Of a stretch of DNA of 12,070 bases, positions 6,613-12,070 are shown piece after piece. Positions within the stretch are counted from its first letter, which is position 1; each line of letters opens with the position of its first letter. The notes below the pieces were generated by a model that had not been told where the DNA came from, made no database searches, and was given only the letters and a program-made list of their open reading frames with translations. The stretch lies in NCBI RefSeq assembly GCF_949282365.1, contig NZ_CASDOY010000057.1, forward strand, positions 1-12,070, written 5' to 3'. The DNA is from an uncultured Desulfovibrio sp. Its GTDB lineage: Bacteria; Desulfobacterota; Desulfovibrionia; Desulfovibrionales; Desulfovibrionaceae. Both the position numbers and the translations under genes were made by a program.

Positions 6613-6660
6613 GAGGGGAGAGGGCCCTTTTTGCCGCTAGCAAAAGGGCCCTCTCCCCTC
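6613..6660. repeat. Long near-perfect inverted repeat
   Basis: The arms 6613-6634 and 6640-6660 are complementary over 21 bp with one unpaired T, around the 5-base loop CGCTA. Each arm contains the palindromic core GGGCCC. It starts 21 bases after the stop of the minus-strand ATPase gene. No T-run follows on either strand, so it is an mRNA 3'-end stabilising stem or a dispersed genomic repeat rather than a classical terminator. A related GA-rich stretch, GAGAGGGGAG (6600-6609), sits beside it as a partial direct copy. Confidence 0.85.
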
Positions 6661-6681
6661 ACCATGAAAAGCCGCGACGGC

Positions 6682-7644
6682 CTAGACCGCCCAGCAGGCC
6701 ACGCTGTGCCCGTTCTCGCAACGGGTCAGGGGCGCGCTGTCGAAGCAGCGGGGCAAGGCCTGGTCGCAGCGGGGCGCGAAGGGGCAGCCCGCGGGCATGT
6801 TGTCCAGTCGGGGCACGCTGCCGGTGATGGTGGGCAGGCGCTTCCAGCCCATGGCGTCGCGTCCCGGCGCGGAGCGCATCAGGCCGCGCGTATAGGGGTG
6901 CAGCGGGGCACGGAACAGTTCGGCCGTGGGAGCGCGTTCCACCAGATGCCCGGCGTACATGACGCCCACGCTGTCGGCGATGCGCGCCACCACGCCCAGG
7001 TCGTGGGTGATGAAGAGCACGGCCATGCCGCGCTTGCGGCTCTGTGCCATGATCAGGTTGAGGATCTGGCCCTGGATGGTGGCGTCCAGGGCGGTGGTGG
7101 GCTCGTCGGCCAGGAGCAGGTCCGGCTTGCAGGCCAGGGCCATGGCGATCATCACCCGCTGGCGCATGCCGCCGGAAAGCTGGTGCGGGTAGTCCTCATA
7201 GCGGCTTTCCGGGGCGGGGATGCCCACCTCGGTGAACAGGCGCACCACCTCGGCCCGGGCCTCCTGGCGGGAAAGGCCCAGGTGCAGGCGCAGGGGCTCC
7301 GCCGTCTGCATGCCCACTTTCAGCACCGGATTGAGCGAGGTCATGGGCTCCTGGAAGATCATGGCGATATGCCGTCCGCGCAGGGCGCGCATATCTTCTT
7401 CGCTCATGGTGCGCAGGTCGCGCCCGCGAAAGATGATGCGCCCGCTGAGCAGGGCGTTGTCGGGCAGCAGGTGGAGGATGGCGCGGGCCGTGAGGCTCTT
7501 GCCGCAGCCGGATTCGCCCACCAGGCAGGTGATGCCCGCTGGGGGCAGGTCGAGGCTGACGGCGTGCACGGCGGGCAGGATGCCGTCATCGGTGCTGAAA
7601 CTTACGGAAAGCTGCTCCAGATTGAGCGTATCGTCCAGATGCAT
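6682..7644 (-). CDS. Oligopeptide/dipeptide-type ABC transporter ATP-binding protein (OppD/DppD-like)
   Basis: This is a 320-residue ATPase of the peptide/nickel ABC importer family that energises a membrane permease pair. It has Walker A GESGCGKS (43-50), Q-loop Gln98 in IFQEP, signature QLSGGM (155-160), Walker B LLLADEP (176-182) and switch His214. The C-terminal oligopeptide-transporter region (about 230-320) includes HPYTRGL (249-255) and the CPFAPRC motif (287-293), with further Cys300, Cys309 and Cys317. Cysteines in this region bind an iron-sulfur cluster in at least one characterised DppD homologue. The ATG at 7644 has no strong ribosome-binding site, but an in-frame stop 13 codons upstream rules out a longer form. 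No permease, binding protein or partner OppF/DppF is adjacent, so it may serve components encoded elsewhere. Peptide versus nickel specificity cannot be told. Confidence 0.93.
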   Translation of the reverse strand: MHLDDTLNLEQLSVSFSTDDGILPAVHAVSLDLPPAGITCLVGESGCGKSLTARAILHLLPDNALLSGRIIFRGRDLRTMSEEDMRALRGRHIAMIFQEPMTSLNPVLKVGMQTAEPLRLHLGLSRQEARAEVVRLFTEVGIPAPESRYEDYPHQLSGGMRQRVMIAMALACKPDLLLADEPTTALDATIQGQILNLIMAQSRKRGMAVLFITHDLGVVARIADSVGVMYAGHLVERAPTAELFRAPLHPYTRGLMRSAPGRDAMGWKRLPTITGSVPRLDNMPAGCPFAPRCDQALPRCFDSAPLTRCENGHSVACWAV

Positions 7645-7712
7645 GGATGGGTCCGGCGGTTGGCCTGGCCGGGGCCTGCGGCCTCAGGGGCGGGCGTCCC
7701 GGTGGCGGTTCG

Positions 7713-7754
7713 AAAAAGGGGAAGGAGCCCTTCCTGACGGAAAAGTCCTTCCCC
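7713..7754 (-). terminator. Intrinsic terminator after mlaA
   Basis: On the minus strand GGGGAAGGA (complement of 7746-7754) pairs with TCCTTCCCC (complement of 7718-7726) and is followed by TTTTT (complement of 7713-7717). The 19-base loop can itself fold through TTCC/GGAA (7731-7734 and 7739-7742). It lies 25 bases after the mlaA stop and separates the mla genes from the ABC ATPase gene. Confidence 0.85.
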
Positions 7755-7778
7755 CGCAAAGGTCGTGGCAACGGGCGG

Positions 7779-8612
7779 TCAGCGTCTGGCGCGCGCGTCG
7801 CGGTACTGGATGTAGGCCTCGCGCACGGCGATGTACGGGTCCACGGCGATGCCGCTCAGGCTTTCGTAGGTGGGCAGCAGGTCGTCCAGGGCGTTGAAGC
7901 GCAGGTAGAGTTCCGAGGCCGTGGCCAGTTCCCAGGGATAGACATAGAAGAAGACGTCGGTGACGCAGTCCCCCGCGAAGCCGACGGTCTCGCGCACGGA
8001 GCTGGGCCCCAGGAAGGGCCAGACGATGTAGAAGCCGTGGCCGATGCCCCAGCGGCCCAGGGTCTGGCCGAAGTCTTCGCCGCCGGGATCGATGTCCACC
8101 AGGATCTTCTTGGTGGCGGCCACGTCGGCGAAGCCGCCCAGGCCCACGGTGGTGTTCATGCAGAAGCGCCCGAATTCCACAAAGGCTTCCTTGATGCGGA
8201 ACTGCAGCAGGCAGTTGACCATGCGCTTGGGCATGAGCAGGTTGGCGTAGAAGTTCTTGACCCCGCCACGGATGGGCTGGGGCACCACGGTCTCGTAAAA
8301 GTTGTAGACCGGCTTGGCGATGTGCAGGAAGAAGATGTCGTTGAAGGCGAACCAGAAGCGGTTCCAGGGCTCCAGCGGGTCGGCGATGGAGGCGGCGGGC
8401 TCGCTGTCGTAGTCGTCCAGGGATTCCGCGTCGTTCATGTCTTCGTGCGCATAGGGATGCACGGAGATGGCGCCGGCGGGCATGGTGGGGCTGGCGCTGT
8501 CGTAGAGGCTCGACGGCGCGTGTTCCGTGGCCGGAGCGGCGGGCGAGGCCCCGGCGGGCAGCGCGTACAGGACGGTCAGGAGCAGGACAGGGGCGAGAAG
8601 GAGAGATCGCAT
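7779..8612 (-). CDS. mlaA: MlaA/VacJ-family phospholipid-transport protein
   Basis: MlaA is the outer-membrane component of the Mla pathway, which removes misplaced phospholipids from the outer leaflet. It has 277 residues. A signal peptide (about 1-23, ending ALPAGAS) is followed by an acidic low-complexity linker (24-77). The VacJ domain then begins with the family hallmark DPLEPWNR (78-85) and has FYANLLMPKR (121-130), FGQTLGRWG (181-189) and GHGFYIVWPFLGPSSVRET (191-209). E. coli MlaA is a lipoprotein, but here no cysteine follows the hydrophobic core (the first Cys is 134), so cleavage by signal peptidase I is more likely. AAAGGAGA (complement of 8617-8624) precedes the ATG. It lies 20 bases after mlaC and is the last gene of the mlaDCA unit. 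Confidence 0.93.
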   Translation of the reverse strand: MRSLLLAPVLLLTVLYALPAGASPAAPATEHAPSSLYDSASPTMPAGAISVHPYAHEDMNDAESLDDYDSEPAASIADPLEPWNRFWFAFNDIFFLHIAKPVYNFYETVVPQPIRGGVKNFYANLLMPKRMVNCLLQFRIKEAFVEFGRFCMNTTVGLGGFADVAATKKILVDIDPGGEDFGQTLGRWGIGHGFYIVWPFLGPSSVRETVGFAGDCVTDVFFYVYPWELATASELYLRFNALDDLLPTYESLSGIAVDPYIAVREAYIQYRDARARR

Positions 8613-8632
8613 GCTGTCTCCTTTGACGGCGG

Positions 8633-9289
8633 CTATTTGCCGGCCGGCTGCTTGCGCACCTCGTCGGCCTTGGCCTTGACGCGGGCGATGAGTTCGTCGG
8701 GGCTGGCGGAGGTCAGGATGTCCTGGAACTGGGTGCGGTAGTTTTTGACCAGGCTCAGATTCTCCACGATGATGTCGTAGACGCGCCAGCTGCTGTCCTT
8801 GGTCATCATGCGATAGGCCACGGGCACGCGGGTGCCGTCCTTCATGGTGATCTCGGTGCGCACTTCCACGCGGTTCCCGGCCGCGTTGGCGAGCTCGCCG
8901 GTATAGACCACCTGTTCGCCGTTATAGCCGTCCACCTTGTTCAGATAGGTGGTCAGCAGCAGGTCGGCGAAGGCGTCGCTGAAGCGCTTTTTCTGGTCGG
9001 GCGTGAATTCCTTCCAGCGGGGGCCCACCGTGCGGGAGGAGAATTCGCCGAAGTCGAAGATATGCAGGACCTCGTCCTCGATCTGGCGGCGCAGGGGCGC
9101 CCGGGTGGCGGGGTTCACATAGTCGGGGTTCTTGATGCAGTCCAGCACGCGGGTGATGGAGACTTCCAGGGCTTTGCGGGCCGGGGAGGGCCCGGCCGCG
9201 TCGGCGGCGGGGGCAAAGGCGGGCAGGGACAGGCAGAGGGTCAGGGCGGCACCGGCCAGCAGGCCGAGCACGGCGCGACGTTGGATCAT
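8633..9289 (-). CDS. mlaC: MlaC-family periplasmic phospholipid carrier
   Basis: MlaC (Ttg2D/toluene-tolerance family) shuttles phospholipid between the outer-membrane MlaA complex and the inner-membrane MlaFED complex. It has 218 residues with an N-terminal signal peptide (basic MIQRR, hydrophobic core 6-26, probable cleavage after the ADAA region near 29-32). Family features are FDFGEFSSRTVG (78-89), WKEFTPDQKKRFSDAF (92-107) and the C-terminal WRVYDIIVENLSLVKNYRTQF (168-188), the best-conserved family segment. GGGAGGAG just upstream of the ATG is a strong ribosome-binding site lying within the end of mlaD. The mlaD stop is one base before this start, so the two genes are tightly coupled. 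Confidence 0.95.
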   Translation of the reverse strand: MIQRRAVLGLLAGAALTLCLSLPAFAPAADAAGPSPARKALEVSITRVLDCIKNPDYVNPATRAPLRRQIEDEVLHIFDFGEFSSRTVGPRWKEFTPDQKKRFSDAFADLLLTTYLNKVDGYNGEQVVYTGELANAAGNRVEVRTEITMKDGTRVPVAYRMMTKDSSWRVYDIIVENLSLVKNYRTQFQDILTSASPDELIARVKAKADEVRKQPAGK

Positions 9290-9290
9290 G

Positions 9291-9740
9291 TTACACTCCT
9301 CCCAGGGCGTATTTGCTGATAAGGGATTCGATGTCCACGGCGGATTCCGTTTCTTCCAGGGTGTCCCCGGAAGCCAGGATGTCTTCGGAACCGCCGGCGG
9401 TCAGGTTGACGTACTTGTCGCCGATGAGGCCGCTGGTCTTGACCGAGGCGATGGTGTCGGCGGGCAGTTGCAGGTCCTTGTCCAGGATCAGGACCACGCG
9501 GGCCTGACGCCGGGACAGGTCGTCGTCCAGTTTGATGGAAGCCACACGGCCCACGGGCACGCCGGCCATCTCCACGTCGGCGCCCACGCGCAGGCCGGAG
9601 ACGGAATTGAAGTTGGCCACAAGCTCGAAGCCCTTGCTGTCAAAGACCTCCATCTTGCCGAGCTTGATGGTCAGGTAGGCCACGCAGACAAGGCCCAGCA
9701 GGACAAAGACGCCTACAGCGGTCTGGCGAAAAGGATTCAT
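9291..9740 (-). CDS. mlaD: MlaD-family MCE-domain protein
   Basis: MlaD is the inner-membrane-anchored, periplasmic MCE protein that forms a hexameric lipid channel on the MlaFE transporter. It has 149 residues, somewhat shorter than E. coli MlaD (183). One transmembrane helix (about 8-26, GVFVLLGLVCVAYLTIKLG) is followed by a single MCE domain (about 36-115) with the hallmarks VSGLRVGADVEMAGVPVGRV (47-66) and TSGLIGDKYVNL (102-113), and a short helical tail. The start at 9740 was chosen because GAGGA (complement of 9748-9752) lies 7 bases upstream and the protein then opens with MNPFRQT-TM. An in-frame start at 9815 would add 25 non-family residues and would lie upstream of the likely promoter. 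It is the first gene of the mlaDCA unit. Confidence 0.94.
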   Translation of the reverse strand: MNPFRQTAVGVFVLLGLVCVAYLTIKLGKMEVFDSKGFELVANFNSVSGLRVGADVEMAGVPVGRVASIKLDDDLSRRQARVVLILDKDLQLPADTIASVKTSGLIGDKYVNLTAGGSEDILASGDTLEETESAVDIESLISKYALGGV

Positions 9741-10115
9741 GGCAATTTCCTCGTGCGGCAATGCCGCGCTATGGTTATACGCCCGGCAAGGGCAATCTTC
9801 AAGCTGCGCCCGCAACGATCCGCGACCGGGGACGTCGCGGTGCGCCGGGTCTCAAAAATGGCCGTGCCGTCTCCGGCGCTGCCCCGCTACCGGGCCATGC
9901 CCGCGGGCGCGCCGGCGCTGTGACGGCGCGTTGGCGCTGTTTTGGGGCGGGGCCTCCGTCGCGTGCCCGGCGGAGGGATGCGGCCGTACGGGACCGCCGG
10001 AACCTCCGCGTGGCGCGGGCCGTCACCGCCGCCTCTCCGGCAGATAGCGCGGCCGTTCCCGCACAGCCTGCCCGGCTCCTGGTGTCATTCCCGCAGCCTG
10101 TCGGGCCCCCGCAGC
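9741..10115. other. 375-base gap between mlaF and mlaD
   Basis: No supported gene lies here. Long open frames exist on both strands (for example minus 9799-10131), but they are Arg/Ala/Pro-rich, unrelated to any family I know, and typical of shadow frames in GC-rich DNA. The mlaD-proximal end holds the candidate promoter. The mlaF-proximal end holds three similar short units, CCCGCA(CA)GCCT, at 10058-10069, 10090-10099 and 10108-10117, the last overlapping the mlaF stop codon. No clear terminator was seen after mlaF. Confidence 0.6.
9774..9802 (-). promoter_or_regulatory. Candidate sigma-70 promoter for mlaDCA
   Basis: On the minus strand TTGAAG (complement of 9797-9802) is separated by exactly 17 bases from TATAAC (complement of 9774-9779). 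The -35 matches 4/6 and the -10 matches 5/6 of the consensus, in a patch of lower GC. Transcription would start near 9767, giving a leader of about 27 bases to the mlaD ATG. Confidence 0.65.
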
Positions 10116-10931
10116 CTAGGTCCTGAACCATTTGTCCAGGGCCTCGCGCACGCGCGGGTCGGCGGGCGCGTCGGCCAGGGCCTGCTCGTCGCCGCCTTCG
10201 CGGCGCAGGAACTGGAGCAGATAGGGATCCCGGCTGGCTTCCAGTTCCGGCAGGCTCCCTGAAAAGACGGCCCGCCCTTCGCGCAGCACCAGCACATGTT
10301 CGGCGATGCAGCGCAGGCTGGCCAGGTCGTGGCTGACCACCACCAGGGTCATTTCCGGGAACTGCCGGTGCATGGTCTGCAGCAGGGCGTCCATGCGCGC
10401 GGCGGTGATGGGGTCCAGACCGGAGGTGGGCTCGTCGCAGAGCAGGATGCGCGGCTCGGCGATGAGGGCCCGGGCCAGACCGGCGCGCTTGCGCATGCCG
10501 CCGGAAAGCTGGTTGGGGAAATAATCGGCGAAATCTTCCAGCCCCACCATGCGCAGCACGCGCAGGCCGGCGTCGCGCAGCACGGCCCTGGGCAGGCGCA
10601 GGTGTTCGCTGAGGGGCAGGCAGACGTTCTGCACCAGGGTCAGGGCCCCCAGCAGGGCGCCGTCCTGGAAGAGCACGCCCATACGGCGGCGGATGCGCCG
10701 GGCCTCGGCCCGGGGCAGGCTGAACAGGTCCTGGCCGCCGATGCGCAGGCTGCCGCTGATGGGCCGGGAAAGGCCGATGATATGGCGCAGCAGGGTGGAC
10801 TTGCCGCAGCCGGAGCCGCCCAGGATGACGGAGACCTTGCCGCCGGGCAGGGTGGCGTTGATGTCGTGCAGCACGGCATGGCTGCCGTAGCCTACGGAAA
10901 GGGAGGAAAAGGAGATGTCCCAGGCGTTCAT
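10116..10931 (-). CDS. mlaF: MlaF-type ABC transporter ATP-binding protein
   Basis: MlaF is the cytoplasmic ATPase of the Mla phospholipid transporter and works with the permease MlaE. From the ATG at 10931 it has 271 residues. It has Walker A GGSGCGKST (38-46), Q-loop Gln89 in LFQDGALLG, signature QLSGGMRKR (141-149), Walker B RILLCDEP (161-168) and switch His201. The LFQDGALLGALTLVQNV segment and SGGMRKRAGLARALI are characteristic of the MlaF/Ttg2A branch. The C-terminal tail ends in a charged helix (REALDKWFRT). A GTG at 10937 directly abuts the mlaE stop and would add two residues. ATG is preferred, with AGGTGA just ahead of it, but both are possible. Start codon and mlaE stop lie within 7 bases, so translation is probably coupled. 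Confidence 0.94.
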   Translation of the reverse strand: MNAWDISFSSLSVGYGSHAVLHDINATLPGGKVSVILGGSGCGKSTLLRHIIGLSRPISGSLRIGGQDLFSLPRAEARRIRRRMGVLFQDGALLGALTLVQNVCLPLSEHLRLPRAVLRDAGLRVLRMVGLEDFADYFPNQLSGGMRKRAGLARALIAEPRILLCDEPTSGLDPITAARMDALLQTMHRQFPEMTLVVVSHDLASLRCIAEHVLVLREGRAVFSGSLPELEASRDPYLLQFLRREGGDEQALADAPADPRVREALDKWFRT

Positions 10932-10937
10932 GATCAC

Positions 10938-11732
10938 CTACAGCAGGAAGGAGGTCAGCACATAGTCGGCCACCAGGATGAGCACCGAGGAGATGACCAC
11001 GGCCGAGGTGGTGGCATTGCCCACGGCCTCGGGGCCCACGCTGTCGCGGCGCAGATGGGTGGTATAGCCCTGATGGCAGCAGACGGTGGTCACCAGCAGG
11101 CCGAAGACCACGGCCTTGATGAAGCCGCCGGCCACGTCGTTCATGGTCACGGAACTGGCGATGCGGTAGAGGTAGGCGCCTTCGTTGATGTGCAGCATGA
11201 GCACGCCGGTCAGGTAGCCGCCGATGATGCCGATGACGTCGAAAACGGCCGTGAGCAGGGGGAAGGCCAGCAGCGCGGCCAGCAGGCGGGGGCTGACCAG
11301 ATAGGCCATGGAATTGATGTCCATGACGTCCAGGGCGTCGATCTGGTCCGAGATGCGCATGACGCCGATCTCGGCCGCCATGGAGGAGCCGGCGCGCCCG
11401 GCCAGCATCAGGGCCGTGAGCACGGGCCCCAGCTCGCGGATGAGGCTCAGGGAGACGGCCGAACCCAGCATGCCCACGGAGCCGAACTGCACCAGGGTGT
11501 AATAGCCCTGCAGGCCCAGGACCATGCCGCAGAAGATGCCGATGAGCAGGATGACGGACAGGGACTTGTAGCCGATGACGTACAGCTGCTGCACGCTGCG
11601 GACGAAGATGCGGGGACTGGTGAAGATGTGGCGCAGGCCGTCGAGCATGAAAAGGGTCACGGCGCCCAGACTGTCCAGCATGCGCAGCACGGCGGCGCCC
11701 AGCCGGTTGCAGAACGTCAGAATGCTGCTCAT
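10938..11732 (-). CDS. mlaE: MlaE-family ABC transporter permease
   Basis: MlaE is the inner-membrane permease of the Mla phospholipid transporter. From the ATG at 11732 it has 264 residues. An amphipathic N-terminal region (1-40) is followed by about five hydrophobic segments (near 56-78, 100-112, 146-180, 203-220 and 241-263). The family signature ELGPVLTALMLAGRAGSSMA (100-119) followed by AEIGVM is intact. No STAS domain is fused to the N-terminus. A GTG at 11744 would add four residues, with GAGG only one base ahead of it; from the ATG the same GAGG is 13 bases away, so the start is uncertain. It follows the SPOR-domain gene by a few bases and abuts mlaF. Confidence 0.93.
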   Translation of the reverse strand: MSSILTFCNRLGAAVLRMLDSLGAVTLFMLDGLRHIFTSPRIFVRSVQQLYVIGYKSLSVILLIGIFCGMVLGLQGYYTLVQFGSVGMLGSAVSLSLIRELGPVLTALMLAGRAGSSMAAEIGVMRISDQIDALDVMDINSMAYLVSPRLLAALLAFPLLTAVFDVIGIIGGYLTGVLMLHINEGAYLYRIASSVTMNDVAGGFIKAVVFGLLVTTVCCHQGYTTHLRRDSVGPEAVGNATTSAVVISSVLILVADYVLTSFLL

Positions 11733-11750
11733 AAGGGGTATCACGCCTCG

Positions 11751-12070
11751 CTAGCGGGGACGGGGCTTGCCGCCCACCTGTTTTTTGGATTTTTGCAGGG
11801 GAGAGCCCAGACGCATGCGCTGCAGCTCTTCCTTGAGGTCGGCGGCGTCCTGATCGGTGCCGCGCATGTGGACCATGACCAGGGTCAGCTTGCCGCTTTT
11901 CTGGCCGCGGGTGCGCAGGCCCCGGCCTTCCAGACGCTGGCGCAGGCGGTCGGCATCGTCCGTGTTGCGGAAGGCCGCCACCTGGAAAACGAAGTCATAG
12001 AGCGCTGCCGCCTGCTGGCGGGCCGGCGCCGCTGCTATCGCGCCGTCCTGCGCCGTCCCTGCGGACGGCG
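11751..12070 (-). CDS. SPOR-domain protein, 5'-truncated by the window edge
   Basis: The minus-strand frame is open from the window edge to the TAG at 11751-11753, giving about 106 codons. After an Ala/Pro/Gln-rich linker (about 12003-12070) comes a SPOR fold: YDFVFQVAAFRNTDDADRLR (coded near 11940-11999), then GLRTR, LTLVMVHMRGTDQDAADLKE and a basic Lys-rich C-terminus. SPOR domains bind denuded glycan strands of peptidoglycan and usually sit at the periplasmic end of a membrane-anchored protein, so the missing N-terminus probably carries a membrane helix. The last strand and helix read LKEELQRMRLGSP, then QKSKK. The gene ends 18 bases before the mlaE ATG, so it probably shares a transcript with mlaEF. 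The ORF's apparent GTG at 11981 is internal. Confidence 0.85.
   Translation of the reverse strand, partial: PSAGTAQDGAIAAAPARQQAAALYDFVFQVAAFRNTDDADRLRQRLEGRGLRTRGQKSGKLTLVMVHMRGTDQDAADLKEELQRMRLGSPLQKSKKQVGGKPRPR

Larger units (their letters stand above)
6327..6681. other. Convergent intergenic region (355 bases)
   Basis: The spacer between the plus-strand methyltransferase and the minus-strand ABC ATPase contains three strong hairpins, annotated separately (6381-6406, 6552-6580 and 6613-6660). Between them, 6407-6551 shows no convincing gene. It holds only a short direct repeat, CCGGTGCC (6489-6496 and 6505-6512). Open frames here have no ribosome-binding site or recognisable protein. Confidence 0.7.

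Noticed and set aside
6163..7737. 524-codon plus-strand open frame running from the methyltransferase through the ABC ATPase
   Set aside because: It crosses three terminators and lies antisense to a complete OppD-like gene. The composition is that of a shadow frame.
7647..8741. 364-codon plus-strand open frame opposite mlaA
   Set aside because: It is antisense to mlaA, which has all family motifs, and is Gly/Val/His-rich without a ribosome-binding site.
9799..10131. 110-codon minus-strand open frame in the mlaF-mlaD gap
   Set aside because: It is Arg/Ala/Pro-rich without recognisable domains, the other strand is equally open, and it covers the -35 side of the likely mlaD promoter. It is not listed as a gene but is noted as a point to check.
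1..12070. tRNA or rRNA genes, CRISPR arrays, insertion sequences, defence or toxin-antitoxin genes
   Set aside because: None was seen on either strand. All recognised genes are ordinary metabolic or envelope functions with similar base composition.

Overview
The window is GC-rich, non-mobile chromosomal DNA, most likely from a Desulfovibrio-type sulfate reducer (Desulfovibrionaceae). This is inferred from the strong GCC/CTG/ATC codon preference, the sequences of the ketol-acid reductoisomerase and acetolactate synthase, and the HAD / YggT / DUF465 / ilvB-ilvN-ilvC gene order. The species cannot be fixed from the sequence alone. No transposase, integrase, CRISPR array, rRNA or tRNA was seen.

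Left part, plus strand (1-5467). A 5'-truncated protein of unknown function overlaps a HAD-family phosphatase by an ATGA junction. A YggT membrane protein, a small DUF465/YdcH protein and the branched-chain amino-acid genes ilvB, ilvN and ilvC follow. IlvB and IlvN form acetolactate synthase and IlvC carries out the next step, so the cluster supplies two consecutive reactions of valine/isoleucine/leucine synthesis. A structured 160-base spacer before ilvC carries a perfect 14-base palindrome, a consensus -35 box and a small terminator-like hairpin, which suggests that ilvC has its own control. A UUCG-loop terminator ends the block.

Middle (5468-6681). One SAM-dependent methyltransferase gene stands alone on the plus strand with a GTG start and a strong ribosome-binding site. 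It ends at a bidirectional terminator. The convergent spacer that follows also holds a terminator for the minus-strand gene coming the other way and a long inverted repeat.

Right part, minus strand (6682-12070, transcribed right to left). A SPOR-domain protein (truncated by the window edge) is followed by a Mla-type phospholipid transport locus: mlaE (permease), mlaF (ATPase), a 375-base gap, then mlaD (MCE domain), mlaC (periplasmic carrier) and mlaA (outer-membrane component). No mlaB is seen. The gap contains a good sigma-70-like promoter just before mlaD, so the locus appears split into mlaEF and mlaDCA transcription units. A terminator follows mlaA, and then comes a lone OppD/DppD-type ABC ATPase whose permeases are not in the window.

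Nothing here is clearly a new biological system. The points most worth checking are the unusual cofactor loop of IlvC, the ilvC leader, the split Mla locus with an MlaA that lacks a lipobox, and the long dyad at 6613-6660.
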